NCBI RefSeq assembly: GCF_001017175.1
Contig: NZ_LCYG01000020.1
Span: 1-64,000 of the forward strand
Direction of reading: 5' to 3'
Source of the DNA: Microvirga vignae
GTDB lineage: Bacteria; Pseudomonadota; Alphaproteobacteria; Rhizobiales; Beijerinckiaceae
Length of the DNA: 64,000 bases
Shown here: in pieces, positions 16,882 to 26,333 of the stretch
Position numbering within the stretch: the stretch's first letter is position 1
How the letters are laid out: each line of letters opens with the position of its first letter
The notes under the pieces: model-generated
The model's input: the letters and a program-made list of their open reading frames with translations, nothing else
The model's database searches: none
What the model was told of the DNA's origin: nothing
Program-made: the position numbers and the translations under genes

Positions 16882-17172
16882 GATACTCGCACCTCTAAGG
16901 CCAGAGCCTAACTTATGCGACTCATACGAGATAATATTATATCCGGATTAGCTTTCAATACTTTGCTAAAGTGCTAGAGCCGCATGACTGCCGATACCCG
17001 GGTTATTGTAAGCCCTCCGTGTGTACTCCCTGATGAAGTCTGATTTGGAGCTCGAAGGCGCGAGGAAAAATGGAGTATAGCCCCAATGCGTCGGCTGATC
17101 AGGGCGCGAGTTTCCTATGCTGTCGCTTGAATATGGCGATCTGAATCAGCGATTACCTGTGAGGAGTTGTGG

Positions 17173-17919
17173 ATGCAGAGTTATGAAAAATCGCCCTATT
17201 TTGACGGGCGACTGCGACCCGGAATCAAGCGACTGTGGCAGCAATTCTATCCGAACAACTATACTGATGCCTTTGAGCGGCACGTTGCCTCACTCGTGAA
17301 GCCGGACATGAAAGTGCTGGAGATCGGGGCCGGATCCGGCTCGGGTCTCCAGAATGTGTTTGCACTCAAAGCACACTGCGCGTTCTATGCCGGGGTGGAT
17401 CTCGATCCGCGCGTTCTTGATAATCCTTATCTTGATTATGCTCAGGTGGCCGATGCCTCGCGCCTTCCTTTCAAGGACGCAGCCTTCGATCTCGTCTTCC
17501 ACAAGATGGTGGCGGAGCACCTTGAGGATCCGCAAGCCGCGTTAATAGAGACGGCTCGGGTGCTCAAGACCGGCGGTCAGTTGATATTCGAGACGCCAAG
17601 CCGGTTCTACTATCCCATGCTCATCGCCCGCGTTACGCCGACCTGGTTTCACCGTTTCTACGTTCGCTACTTCGCATCGGGCCGAACGGAAAACGAAGTC
17701 TTTCCGACCTATTATCGTCTCAATGACCGCAGGACCATTGAGATGCTCTGTCGTGAGGTGGGACTAGAGCCCACGATCACCTTTCACTCGACTCCGCCCG
17801 GCTATCTGCGCTTCAGCGTCGTCACTTTCCTCTTGGGTGTGTTTTACGAGCGGTCCCTCGAACGCCGGTTCCCGGCTCTGCGTGCTAGAATTTGGGTCTC
17901 GGCTCAGAAGACAGCTTGA
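17173..17919 (+). CDS. Class I SAM-dependent methyltransferase
   Basis: A 248-residue Methyltransf_11-type protein. SAM-binding motif I is VLEIGAGSGSGLQ, the acidic end of beta 2 is YAGVDLDPRVL, and later motifs are DASRLPFKDAAFDLVFHKMV and ARVLKTGGQLIFETP. The C-terminal part is hydrophobic (FSVVTFLLGVFYERS), suggesting membrane association. I chose the ATG at 17173, 6 nt after GAGGAG, over the in-frame TTG at 17167. Its surroundings suggest methylation of a sugar or lipid carrier intermediate, but the substrate is not known. Confidence 0.8.
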   Translation: MQSYEKSPYFDGRLRPGIKRLWQQFYPNNYTDAFERHVASLVKPDMKVLEIGAGSGSGLQNVFALKAHCAFYAGVDLDPRVLDNPYLDYAQVADASRLPFKDAAFDLVFHKMVAEHLEDPQAALIETARVLKTGGQLIFETPSRFYYPMLIARVTPTWFHRFYVRYFASGRTENEVFPTYYRLNDRRTIEMLCREVGLEPTITFHSTPPGYLRFSVVTFLLGVFYERSLERRFPALRARIWVSAQKTA

Positions 17920-17940
17920 ATGAAAGCATCGATCCAGGGT

Positions 17941-19014
17941 CTATGAAACGGCATTTCGCCGGATGCGTTGCTTCAGCATTCCCCAGTAAACCTCAATGAC
18001 CCTTGCTGCGACAAGAGGTTCGGCAAGCGATGCTACCTTGCCCCGACCATTAGAACGACACCCGGACTGAAAGACCTGGCGCAATCCCTCGGCGAGCGCC
18101 GCCGGATCAGATGAGCATATGGCGCCGGGCACGACGCCGTTGAGCTGGTCGCGCACATCTCCTACATCGGTGCAGACTATCGGGAGGTTGCAGGCCAAAG
18201 CTTCCTTCACGACTGTCGGCGAGCCCTCATGGATCGAGGTCAGTAGCAGCACGTCGGCCGCGCACATATAGAGCGGGATGTCCTCTGGCTTTAGGCCGCT
18301 TGCTGTTTTCAGGCTTACAGGAATCGTGTCTTCAAGTTGCCTGACAGCCTCTTGCGCTAGAGAGAACCGCTTCACCGGATTCGCAAGATCAAGCGCTGCA
18401 AAAAGCACGACGAACGAGTCCTGAGGCCACCCAAGTTGGTCACGTGCCTGTTCCCTGGGCGTCACGGCGAAGCGGTCAAGGTCAACGCCCAAGGGAATCA
18501 CGTGATATCGTTTGCGCGGCAGGCGCTGGCCTAGATGAGGGGAGACCACGATTACCTCATCCACGAGAAGCGACATCAGCCGGCTGATGAAAGAGACGAA
18601 GCGACCTTTCAACGAGTATTGACCATTGCTTCCGACAATTCCCATCACATCGCTACCATGATAGGTAACTACCACCGGAACTAAACGCTGGAGCCTCGCG
18701 ATCATGGAAGCGTGCCCGAAATGGGCGTGTACGATATCGTATGTTTTGGAGCGCAATTGCGCGCGCATGTGCTTCCATGCGCGGAAATGATTCATCGGAC
18801 TTGCGCGGCTGACAAAATGGATGACATCAATCTCGACCCTAGCCTTAGATAAGGCCTCCACATGGCGTACCAAAAAAGCGGCCGCCCCGGGTCGGTCTGG
18901 AGTGGGATACTCAGTCGTGAGAAGAAGAACTCTAATCCTGGCCGGCTTTTCCTCACGAGCGGGAAATAGCGAGGAATCGCACTCGGGATCAAGGCTAACA
19001 AGCGGGTGCTCCAA
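17941..19014 (-). CDS. GT4-family glycosyltransferase
   Basis: A 357-residue GT-B enzyme. Its N-terminal part holds VLLLTTEYPTPDRPGAAAFL, YDIVHAHFGHASMIARL and VVTYHGSDVMG. Its donor domain holds YHVIPLGVDLDRF, LLTSIHEGSPTVVKEALACN and LPIVCTDVGDV; the E-x7-E motif (EGSPTVVKE) is typical of retaining GT4 enzymes. It is convergent with the methyltransferase gene. Its neighbours suggest assembly of the same surface polysaccharide. Confidence 0.85.
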   Translation of the reverse strand: MEHPLVSLDPECDSSLFPAREEKPARIRVLLLTTEYPTPDRPGAAAFLVRHVEALSKARVEIDVIHFVSRASPMNHFRAWKHMRAQLRSKTYDIVHAHFGHASMIARLQRLVPVVVTYHGSDVMGIVGSNGQYSLKGRFVSFISRLMSLLVDEVIVVSPHLGQRLPRKRYHVIPLGVDLDRFAVTPREQARDQLGWPQDSFVVLFAALDLANPVKRFSLAQEAVRQLEDTIPVSLKTASGLKPEDIPLYMCAADVLLLTSIHEGSPTVVKEALACNLPIVCTDVGDVRDQLNGVVPGAICSSDPAALAEGLRQVFQSGCRSNGRGKVASLAEPLVAARVIEVYWGMLKQRIRRNAVS

Positions 19015-19291
19015 TCGTTCTCTCCATGCTTGTTTGAGCCAATTATCCAGGCTCCGCCAGGATAATTCAATGGTGCTTCTTGGCCAGCTTCAGTTCTGAT
19101 CGTTCCGGCAATTCTACGACTCAGCCGATCAAACAACGGTGGGCAAGAGCGCACTCATAGTGTTTACTCTAATTGGCGTGGTTGTCGGTTCACCGCAGAC
19201 TAATAAGTCTTCGCTTAGACTGGTTTGTTGCTGCTGGGCCAAATGCGGGCACAGGCTCGTACGCACCGCCTGCGCCAGGATCTTGAACGAC
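19015..19291. other. Gap upstream of the GT4 gene
   Basis: This gap probably contains the promoter of the minus-strand GT4 gene. No ORF was recognised. Its right edge reaches the 51-bp repeat and a chain of IS relics. Confidence 0.35.
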
Positions 19292-19342
19292 TGGTCCTGA
19301 CCCGTCAAACTGGCCTATGTCGAGGATAACTTTTTCGGGCAT
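19292..19342 (+). repeat. 51-bp dispersed repeat, copy B
   Basis: This copy differs from copies A and C at four positions, and like them ends exactly at TTTTTCGGGCAT. It is followed directly by the IS3 orfB remnant that begins CCGGCTCACAAGCC. Confidence 0.75.
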
Positions 19343-19444
19343 CCGGCTCACAAGCCATACTTCAGGGAGGCCCCCTTCTCAGAGGACAGACCACGGCAAC
19401 GACCAGGCTCGGGTCTCATTCATCACAGTGATTGAGGAGGACTT
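19343..19444 (+). pseudogene. IS3 orfB remnant, left part (split by IS30 element)
   Basis: Translation gives SAHKPYFRE-PFSEDRPRQRPGSGLIHHSD, the stretch before the HSDRGSQY motif of IS3 OrfB. It is nearly the same as the DNA at 33304-33400. The continuation is found on the far side of the IS30-family element at 20902, so the IS30 copy was inserted into an older IS3 copy. Confidence 0.6.
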
Positions 19445-20901
19445 GGCGGATTCAAACGGTCGTCGCAACACGGAATCTGTTGATTTACCGCAGCCATTCG
19501 TCAAGTGCCTCTGCGGGCGTTTTCCAGCCCAGCGTCTTTCTCGGCCTTGAGTTGAGGGCGGCTGCCACGGCGGCGATCTCCTCGGCGCTGTGCACACTCA
19601 GATCAGTGCCTTTCGGGAAGTATGACGCAGCAGTCCGTTGGTGTTCTCGTTGGTGCCGCGCTGCCATGGGCTTTGCGGATCGCAGAAGTAGACCTGGACG
19701 CCCGCATCGATCTTGAGACGAGCATGCTGGGCCATTTCGCTCCCTGATCCCAGGTCATCGATCGGCGCAACTCTTCGGGTAAGGTGATGATGGCGCGCGC
19801 GATCGCGTTGCGCACAGCCTCGGCCCCATGGCCAGCAAGTGCAGGCCCGTTCTTTATGCGCGGCGCATCGCCGTGGCCCGCCAAGCCGGGAAGATGCAGC
19901 AGCATCGTGAAGCGGGTTGTGCGCTCGACCAGTGTGCCGATCGCTGAGCTGCCCAAGCCCAGGATGAGGTCTCCTTCCCAGTGGCCTGGCACCGCCCGAT
20001 CGGCCGCTTCGGCAGGACGCTGGCTGATCATGATCTCGGGCGAGACAAAACTCTTGCCGCGCCTGCGTACACGCGCCCTCGGCACCCGCAACACCCGCCC
20101 TGTTCGCAAGCACGCCGTGAGTTCGCGGCACAGCGCCCCCCGGCCTTGGACGAAAAGTGCCTGATAGATGGCTTCGTGGCTGATGCGCATTGTCTTGTCG
20201 TCCGGAAAGTCGATCGGCAAGCGCCGGGCAATCTGTTCCGAGCTCCAGGCCCTAGCCCAGCGCCAATCCTGTCGCTGGCCATGCGGGCGACCCTTCCAGG
20301 CTGCGGCAGGACCGGGAATGGGAACGCCGCTCGGAGCGACGACGATCCCAGCCAATCTCTCCTCCACATAAGTGCGCAAGGTCGCGTTGAGGACAAACTT
20401 TGTTGGCTTTGGGCGGCGGGCCGATCGCTCGGCATGCCACTGGGCGGTCGTCGCGCGATACTCCGGCCCACCGCTGCAGGTGGCTGCGTTGCGCCGCAGC
20501 TCACGGGAGATCGTCGAGGCGGATCGACCGAGCCGGCTCCGATCTCCTGCATGGAATGGCCCTGGACCTGCAGAAGCGCAATTTCCTCACGCTCCAGTAA
20601 CGACAGGTACCGCCCGGAGAGCGGCTTTGCTGAGGATCTGAACATCGCTGGGGGCATGCCACCTGCCTTTCGGAACCATCTGGTTCCAACAGGCTGCGAC
20701 ACACCTGCCTCGACCGCAGCATCCTCGCTGCTCATTCCCGCTGCGATTACTGACCAGAACCGACTCCGTTCGTCACGTCCTGCCACAGGTGGCCGGCCCG
20801 GTGACGGTAACGGCGCTCGTCCAGACCGATCCGACCGCCGCTTTCGAATGCTCATCGCAACCTCCTCCTTCAGGGTGTTGCGACGACCGTTTGAATCCGC
20901 C
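19445..20901 (-). mobile_element. IS30-family insertion sequence
   Basis: The element is 1,457 bp with perfect 27-bp terminal inverted repeats beginning GGCGGATTCAAACGGTCGTC at 19445-19471 and as the complement at 20875-20901. It interrupts an IS3 orfB remnant. No obvious target duplication is visible at the junctions. The single transposase frame is broken at several points, so this copy is probably dead although its ends are perfect. Confidence 0.85.
19485..20855 (-). pseudogene. IS30-family transposase with multiple frameshifts
   Basis: Pieced together across frames, the protein runs from [20 protein letters not shown] through the HTH_38-type region ([20 protein letters not shown]) to [37 protein letters not shown] and the DDE core ([37 protein letters not shown]), ending ALNSRPRKTLGWKTPAEALD. 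Frame changes are needed near 20550, 19745 and 19640. All motif segments are there, so the decay is by small indels and is fairly recent. Confidence 0.75.
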
Positions 20902-21180
20902 CAGTACTGCTCAGCGGCCTATGTCCGGCAGTTGGCTGCGTTGGGCGCAAAGGCATCGACGAGCCGAACAGGTTGCTGTTATGACAATGCCCCTATGGAG
21001 TCGTTCTTCCATTGCTTGAAGGTGGAGTTAGTCCATCAGCGCTGTTGGGCCACCGCGAGCAGGCCCAGCGGGATCTGTTCGGCTATTTGAGGGCTATTAC
21101 AATCGACAGCGCATCCACTCGGCGCTCTGGTAACTCACGCCCGAGCAGGCCGAGCAGGCCGAGCAGAAAGCGGGCTAACG
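20902..21180 (+). pseudogene. IS3 orfB remnant, right part
   Basis: This continues the remnant at 19343 as [19 protein letters not shown], then [20 protein letters not shown] and HQR. It carries the last catalytic Glu region of IS3-group OrfB (DNAPMESF). Downstream, frameshifts break the usual ending (RDLFGYL...HSAL...PEQAEQK). It shares nearly identical DNA with 33425-33535. Confidence 0.65.
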
Positions 21181-21222
21181 CAGTGTCTACTCAATCGGGG
21201 GAAGATCGCTGCTCAGGTCCAT

Positions 21223-22458
21223 CTAAGGTGGTGACAATGTTAGAGCCCGGTTGCGCTCGGCCCAGGTCAGGGCAACCCAGAGAATAACTTCGCCGACGAC
21301 CTGGACAACGGCCGACCAAGTTACAATGGCGAGGGGACTGGCTGCCGGAAACAAAAACGGGAGGGTAGTTGCCCCAACACGCCCCAGATTAACCATTAGC
21401 GCAATGCGCAGCAAGTTATGCCGCTGCGCCCGGATGTTGTAGAGGCCGATCGAGGCGGTAATGATCAGACCTCCGAAATAGATTAGGAAGAATGGACCCG
21501 CCATCGCAAGCCGTTGGCCATAGATCCAATGTATGATACCGGCAACCGGCAACGTCACAGCAATGAAGAGCACGGCGAAGAGCGTCACGACAGTGTTGAA
21601 CGATCCATTCCCGAGGCCGAACACATTCACCTCGTTCAAATCTCGGTAGAGGACCTGCGGCAAAACATAGTTGCGGATGGTGGCGATCAGGATATCGATT
21701 GGGGCCATGAAAATCAGCGCCACGCCGAAGGCTGATGTCGCAAGATCCTCGCCGCGATAGTGCAGCAGACTCTGTGTGATCACCGGCAAGGCACTGTACA
21801 GCGCGGCTGATGTGAACATCAGCGGTGATACGACAAGCAAGGGGCGCACGCTGCTCACCTTCAGCATCGGCCAGAGATTGCGCATGGCCGTGGTCAACGT
21901 GGCGAAATGGATCGGCAATTGCGCGACCACGTGCACAGCAAGTATGATCAAGATCCAGCTATTGAACAGCACTGCGATACTGCCGGCGCCGACGCGGGTT
22001 ATCGCAAGAACACTATTCATCCATGTGAGACGCGTGAACCGGCGCTCATATTGCTCGACAACTCGTGTCGCTGACCAAAACGCCACCCCGGCCGCCGCGG
22101 CAACGATCATCAGATTGACATTAGGGCCGAAGAGGGCTGTTCCGATCAGGAAGGACAGGAAGGCCGTCATGAACAATGCGGCCTTGGCAAAGATATTGAT
22201 CGCAATATAGCTGCTGTCCCTGCGCTCGAAAGAAAGCTTGAGAGCGCTCTGGTCCAGGCCGAAAGCAAAAAGAGTGGCGAGCACGTTGATCCAGCTATTA
22301 GTGAGCGACAGCCGCGCGAACGTACCCGGGTCGAGTCTCAAGGAGGCAAACACGATGACAATGAAGAATGACAAGTTTAGCAGGATCTGGGATGTGAAAA
22401 CGCCAGCCTGCTCCCGCGCCTCGGATGATCCGTAGATTTTACGTGCCACATCCAACAT
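21223..22458 (-). CDS. Polysaccharide flippase (Wzx/MATE-like)
   Basis: A membrane protein of about 411 residues from the ATG at 22458 (in-frame codons extend to 22509). It has about 12 hydrophobic segments, for example QILLNLSFFIVIVFASLRL and FLSFLIGTALFG. The alternating hydrophobic pattern and length fit the polysaccharide_synt/oligosaccharide flippase family, which moves undecaprenyl-linked repeat units across the inner membrane. It is the last gene of the minus-strand operon that also encodes a sugar transferase and an O-antigen ligase/polymerase, completing a Wzx/Wzy-type set. Confidence 0.8.
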   Translation of the reverse strand: MLDVARKIYGSSEAREQAGVFTSQILLNLSFFIVIVFASLRLDPGTFARLSLTNSWINVLATLFAFGLDQSALKLSFERRDSSYIAINIFAKAALFMTAFLSFLIGTALFGPNVNLMIVAAAAGVAFWSATRVVEQYERRFTRLTWMNSVLAITRVGAGSIAVLFNSWILIILAVHVVAQLPIHFATLTTAMRNLWPMLKVSSVRPLLVVSPLMFTSAALYSALPVITQSLLHYRGEDLATSAFGVALIFMAPIDILIATIRNYVLPQVLYRDLNEVNVFGLGNGSFNTVVTLFAVLFIAVTLPVAGIIHWIYGQRLAMAGPFFLIYFGGLIITASIGLYNIRAQRHNLLRIALMVNLGRVGATTLPFLFPAASPLAIVTWSAVVQVVGEVILWVALTWAERNRALTLSPP

Positions 22459-22548
22459 CGTTGTCAGCCCTACCCAAGTGGGACGGCACAACACGCCCAT
22501 ATCGCACAAACCGAGGACTGCCCGATCATTCCCATTACGTCCCCACCT

Positions 22549-23649
22549 TCACACGTCATCGTGGTTTTCATATGCTGTCCCGGCACGATCCGAACGACTC
22601 CCTCGCCCCTGAGCCCAGGCTGCGAGGCGCGACATGCCGGTGAGCTTGGCAATAAAGCGCGGAGCGTTGTCGTGAAACCCCACATAGATCCGCCGAACCG
22701 CCATTGGCCTTTGCCTGACCTCTTGAAGGCGTAAAGGGCCGGGCTCCAAGGTGAAAGCGATGGCGAATCCAGCGTTCCGCACTGCCTCCTCATGTTCGAC
22801 AGCATAATCGCTCCGTGAGCCGTTCGGGTAGGCAAAACCTAGGGTGGAGCGCCCGAGCTCTTCCGTCAAGCGTGCCTGACACCCGGCGATCTCATCCTGC
22901 GCCTCGGCTGTGGGAAGCTGAGTAAGAATAGGGTGCGTGCAGGTATGCCCCCCGAATTCCAGGCCATCCCGGCTTAGCCGGCGAACGTCGTCCCAACCAA
23001 GGTAAAAACCAGCGAAAGCATTCTCCGGCGGGGAGACGTCAAGCCTATCAGCAAGCGCCTGCGCAGCCGTCCAGCGCTCACTCCCCGGGATCCGCTTGGC
23101 GGCGGCAACCCAGTCCGCGGTGCTTGCATGCCGAGCCGCCATGGTCGACAGGTTCCGCTCGCCGATAAGGGGATCGGCAATCCTCTCCAATGCGCTCATC
23201 TGAAAGCAATAAGCAGCGAAGTCCCAGAGGAATGGCTTTGCGGTTCCGATATGGTCAGTGGCTACGAACACAACACCGGGAATGCCAAATTCGCGCATGA
23301 TAGGCCAAGCTACGTCGCCATTATCCCGGTACCCGTCGTCGAAAGTAACAAGCACGGGCCTGCGGGGAAGCGGTTTGCCCTCCTGCAGCCATAACACGAG
23401 CTGCTGCAGCGACACGGGCGTGAAAAGCCTCCGCACGAGTTGCATTTGCCGCGTGAACTGATCAGCTGTTGCCGTGAAAGCCGGCCGGAAGCCCTTGAAT
23501 CCGGCGCTGTGAGGATTTCCGACTCGATGATAGCAAAGGACTCTCAAACAGTCGTTGTGGTGTCCGGTCGGGAGACCCTTCAAGCCCCACTCATGGGGTA
23601 CCCTCGCAGGAGCGGAGGCAATGCCCTCGTTGATCATTGGCGGGTTCAT
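22549..23649 (-). CDS. Polysaccharide deacetylase (NodB fold)
   Basis: A 366-residue NodB-domain protein. LRVLCYHRVG precedes VLVTFDDGYRDN (the catalytic and metal-binding Asp pair), GIPGVVFVATDHIG, and LEFGGHTCTHPILTQLP with the H-x-x-x-H zinc ligands; STLGFAYPNGSRSDY follows. It differs from the XrtA-type deacetylase at 9235 in lacking the DUF3473 tail. Its start overlaps the stop of the ligase gene (ATGA). It probably deacetylates a sugar of the same polysaccharide. I see no convincing signal peptide, so it may act inside the cell. Confidence 0.85.
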   Translation of the reverse strand: MNPPMINEGIASAPARVPHEWGLKGLPTGHHNDCLRVLCYHRVGNPHSAGFKGFRPAFTATADQFTRQMQLVRRLFTPVSLQQLVLWLQEGKPLPRRPVLVTFDDGYRDNGDVAWPIMREFGIPGVVFVATDHIGTAKPFLWDFAAYCFQMSALERIADPLIGERNLSTMAARHASTADWVAAAKRIPGSERWTAAQALADRLDVSPPENAFAGFYLGWDDVRRLSRDGLEFGGHTCTHPILTQLPTAEAQDEIAGCQARLTEELGRSTLGFAYPNGSRSDYAVEHEEAVRNAGFAIAFTLEPGPLRLQEVRQRPMAVRRIYVGFHDNAPRFIAKLTGMSRLAAWAQGRGSRSDRAGTAYENHDDV

Positions 23650-25013
23650 CCTCTGCCTCCCTCACGCAGAGGAGGACGCGTGATCCTGCTATCCATTACT
23701 GACCGCTGGCTCCGTGCACCCGGGCGACAGCCCGCGCCAAGAGGCAAACAATATGGTCTCCAGGTTGGAGCCTTCATGACGGCACGCGTAGCGATAGCCA
23801 TTGCAGAAGCCAGGGCGACATTCGAAAGCCGGGAGGAAAGAGAGTTATGGCTCGAGAGCATATCGACGACCATGATAACACTGAAGCCAATCGCAACCAG
23901 GCGCTCCGGAGAACGGGACCCAATCATGAACAGGCGGGCGAGAAAGCCAATCAGCAAGAGCAGCGGGAACAGACCGGCTTCGCCCAGGATCACTAGAAAT
24001 GTATTGTGCACGCCGAGCCATTTGTCCAGATCAGGACGCTCCCTGAAGCCGCCAACAAGGGCATGAAAATCCCCCAATCCTGCACCCCACGGCAACTGCT
24101 GATCGATCCGCCGAAGTCCGAGCTCCCACACCAGTGTGCGCCCCGTCGTGGTTCGTGTCGAGATGTCGCCGCCGAGGATATTTAGAACATCGGCGAGACG
24201 CTCCCGTTGATCATAGGACAACTGAAACACGTCATTTGCCAAGATGTACTTCGTGCTTAGCGCTGCCAGCGTGAAAGTGAGAATGGCAACACACAACAGG
24301 CCGATGGATCGCCGCGTGATCACGAACAGTAAGCTCAGCGCAATAAGCGTCAGTATGCCCGCTTTCGAGAAAGTCAAAATTAGCGCAAGCAGGGCGATCA
24401 CCGCTTGGCCGAATGTCAGAACGCGGCTACGGGCTGGATAGGCTACAATCAGCACAATGCAGAAGAGCGCTGCCACTCCCGCCTCGTTCGGGTTGCCGAA
24501 TAGGCCGGAGGGACGGTCGAGCGAATGCGAGTAGGCTAGATAGGTTGATAAATACGGCGACAATGGAACGAAGATGCACGATACAATGAGGATGCGCTTA
24601 AGCATCCTGAAGACATAGGCAAGTTCGGCTTTCGTACAGCCGGTCAGCCAGAAATAAATCGCTGAGACAAAAATCAGCGTTGCCGAGTAAAATTTGATGT
24701 AATAACTATCGAAGTGCGGGTCGGTCGCAGCAAACAGCGCTGCAAAAGCGAGATACGAACCCAAGAAAGCCACGAACAGAACGTAGCATTCCGCCTTCAC
24801 GGCCGAAGGATGTGCGTAGCGCAGCCACAGAACGAGCGTGGAGCAAAATACCAGTGGCGATAGGAGAGCCTGCGTCCCAAAGAACAGGAGTAGCGCACCA
24901 TTCAGGTTAAGACCGCCGAAGACCAGGAGCGTAATCCCAGCGAGATCCCTGTGCCGCCTCTTTTCCGCACGCGGCGCGGCATCAGTTGGAACGGAGAGGG
25001 CGCGAGACCGCAT
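23646..25013 (-). CDS. O-antigen ligase/polymerase (Wzy/WaaL-like) membrane protein
   Basis: A polytopic membrane protein of about 455 residues (ATG at 25013; an in-frame GTG lies five codons upstream). Many hydrophobic segments are visible, for example ITLLVFGGLNLNGALLLFFG and LFPLLLLIGFLARLFM. The long periplasmic loop contains LDRPSGLFGNPNEAGVAALF, an RPSGLFGNPN motif typical of the Wzy_C (PF04932) family, and later WGAGLGDFHALVGG...VHNTFL. Members polymerise O units or ligate polymer to a lipid. Between flippase and sugar transferase genes, a polymerase role seems more likely. Confidence 0.82.
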   Translation of the reverse strand: MRSRALSVPTDAAPRAEKRRHRDLAGITLLVFGGLNLNGALLLFFGTQALLSPLVFCSTLVLWLRYAHPSAVKAECYVLFVAFLGSYLAFAALFAATDPHFDSYYIKFYSATLIFVSAIYFWLTGCTKAELAYVFRMLKRILIVSCIFVPLSPYLSTYLAYSHSLDRPSGLFGNPNEAGVAALFCIVLIVAYPARSRVLTFGQAVIALLALILTFSKAGILTLIALSLLFVITRRSIGLLCVAILTFTLAALSTKYILANDVFQLSYDQRERLADVLNILGGDISTRTTTGRTLVWELGLRRIDQQLPWGAGLGDFHALVGGFRERPDLDKWLGVHNTFLVILGEAGLFPLLLLIGFLARLFMIGSRSPERLVAIGFSVIMVVDMLSSHNSLSSRLSNVALASAMAIATRAVMKAPTWRPYCLPLGAGCRPGARSQRSVMDSRITRPPLREGGRG

Positions 25014-25121
25014 TAAGTGCCTATCCACTTCATTTCAGGTCGACACACAGGTGCGCGCTTCCTGTGCTTGTTGCATGAAATTGCCGGAAGTGTATGAGCG
25101 ACATCCCAACGGCTCACGTTT

Positions 25122-26306
25122 TCATGCTCCTATAGCTTGACGCGACGGTGCAGGCTCCAAGCCCAAAGCTGTGCGGTACACATTGATGGTTTGATTGATG
25201 ATACGGTCGAGCTCATACCGCGCAATCGCTGTTCTACGAATTGCATCCCGGTCGGGCCCACGCGCGAGAAACTCGCTAAGTCGAAGGGCATCGCCGGCAG
25301 GGGTAGGTGCCTCCAGAAAGATGCCATTGACGCCTTCTGTCACCATCCAGCGCAGACCGAAGGCGCGGGGAACGGCCACCGGTAGACCTCGGCAATGAGC
25401 CTCCGCAACGACCATCGGCGACGTCTCCTGCCTTGAGACAAGGAGCAGCGCATCAGCACGATCCATGAATTCCGCCACATAGCTGGGCGGAACACCGCCA
25501 TGAAACGTGACGACAGACCCCAGCTTCGCCCTTGCGATCTCGTTCAAGCACCGGCGGTGATAGCGTTCGTCGACCACGGGCCCGACGACATGCAAATGAA
25601 CATTTGTTCCCCCACGAACCATTTCGCGGACGATCGCGATGGATGCCAAGATATCCTTGCGAGGAGAGATGACGCCCACTTGCAGGAGATGGCGCGTGAG
25701 GCTTGGCCGGTGCGGAATACGCGGTGCGCTGAAAAAAACTTCGTCAACTGGATTAGGGATGAAGTGGTGCCGCAAGGCGGTGATATCGGGCATCGCCTCA
25801 AGCACGTAGTCATTGATTACAATGATGTCGTCATAGCTCTTGCGTGATCCGCGCTCAATCGCACCGATCACAGCAGCCCGAGCCGGGGCTGTGAAGCGGC
25901 GCAGAACATCCGTTCCGGCCGTATGCAGTACGTCTTTATCGTTTACTCCGTGGACGGTAAAGACCACGGGTGGACTACTAGACTTCCGGCATTTCGGCCA
26001 GAGCCAAGCGACCCCCGCCAAATCCTGCACATGAACGATGTCAGGGGAAAGCCGCGCAATTTCCCGGTGAACAGCCCTCGAACTCCAGGACCAGTAGCTC
26101 AAAAATCCGGGTCCCGGCGGGCGCCTCAGATAGGAGATCTCGCCGAACTCGTCTCTGTGTAGCAGGTTTCGCCGGGTGTTCGGGACAATGAGGGAAACCT
26201 GTACTCGTTCCGCGAGCTTGCGCCGCAGAACCTCGACAACTCGTTCAACGCCGCCTCTGCTGGGCTCTCCAGGAAAAGGGTGGGCACCGACCAATGCAAC
26301 ATGCAT
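25122..26306 (-). CDS. GT4-family glycosyltransferase
   Basis: A 394-residue GT-B enzyme starting MHVALVGAHPFPGEPSRGGV, with GGAGTAAGC before the ATG at 26306; a TTG eight codons upstream is less likely. Features are LSPDIVHVQDLAGVAWLW, VFTVHGVNDKD, HFIPNPVDEVFF, LLQVGVISPRKDILASIAIV and the donor-site segment LLVSRQETSPMVVAEAHCRG with E-x7-E. It lies 28 bp after wecC in the main operon and so probably extends the repeat unit after the initiating sugar transferase. Confidence 0.87.
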   Translation of the reverse strand: MHVALVGAHPFPGEPSRGGVERVVEVLRRKLAERVQVSLIVPNTRRNLLHRDEFGEISYLRRPPGPGFLSYWSWSSRAVHREIARLSPDIVHVQDLAGVAWLWPKCRKSSSPPVVFTVHGVNDKDVLHTAGTDVLRRFTAPARAAVIGAIERGSRKSYDDIIVINDYVLEAMPDITALRHHFIPNPVDEVFFSAPRIPHRPSLTRHLLQVGVISPRKDILASIAIVREMVRGGTNVHLHVVGPVVDERYHRRCLNEIARAKLGSVVTFHGGVPPSYVAEFMDRADALLLVSRQETSPMVVAEAHCRGLPVAVPRAFGLRWMVTEGVNGIFLEAPTPAGDALRLSEFLARGPDRDAIRRTAIARYELDRIINQTINVYRTALGLEPAPSRQAIGA

Positions 26307-26333
26307 GGTGCTTACTCCTATCCATGGCAACGC

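Noticed and set aside
19981..21090. A 369-codon plus-strand frame spanning the IS30 right end
   Set aside because: It runs antisense to the IS30 transposase and then enters the IS3 remnant. It is a chance fusion of frames, not a gene.
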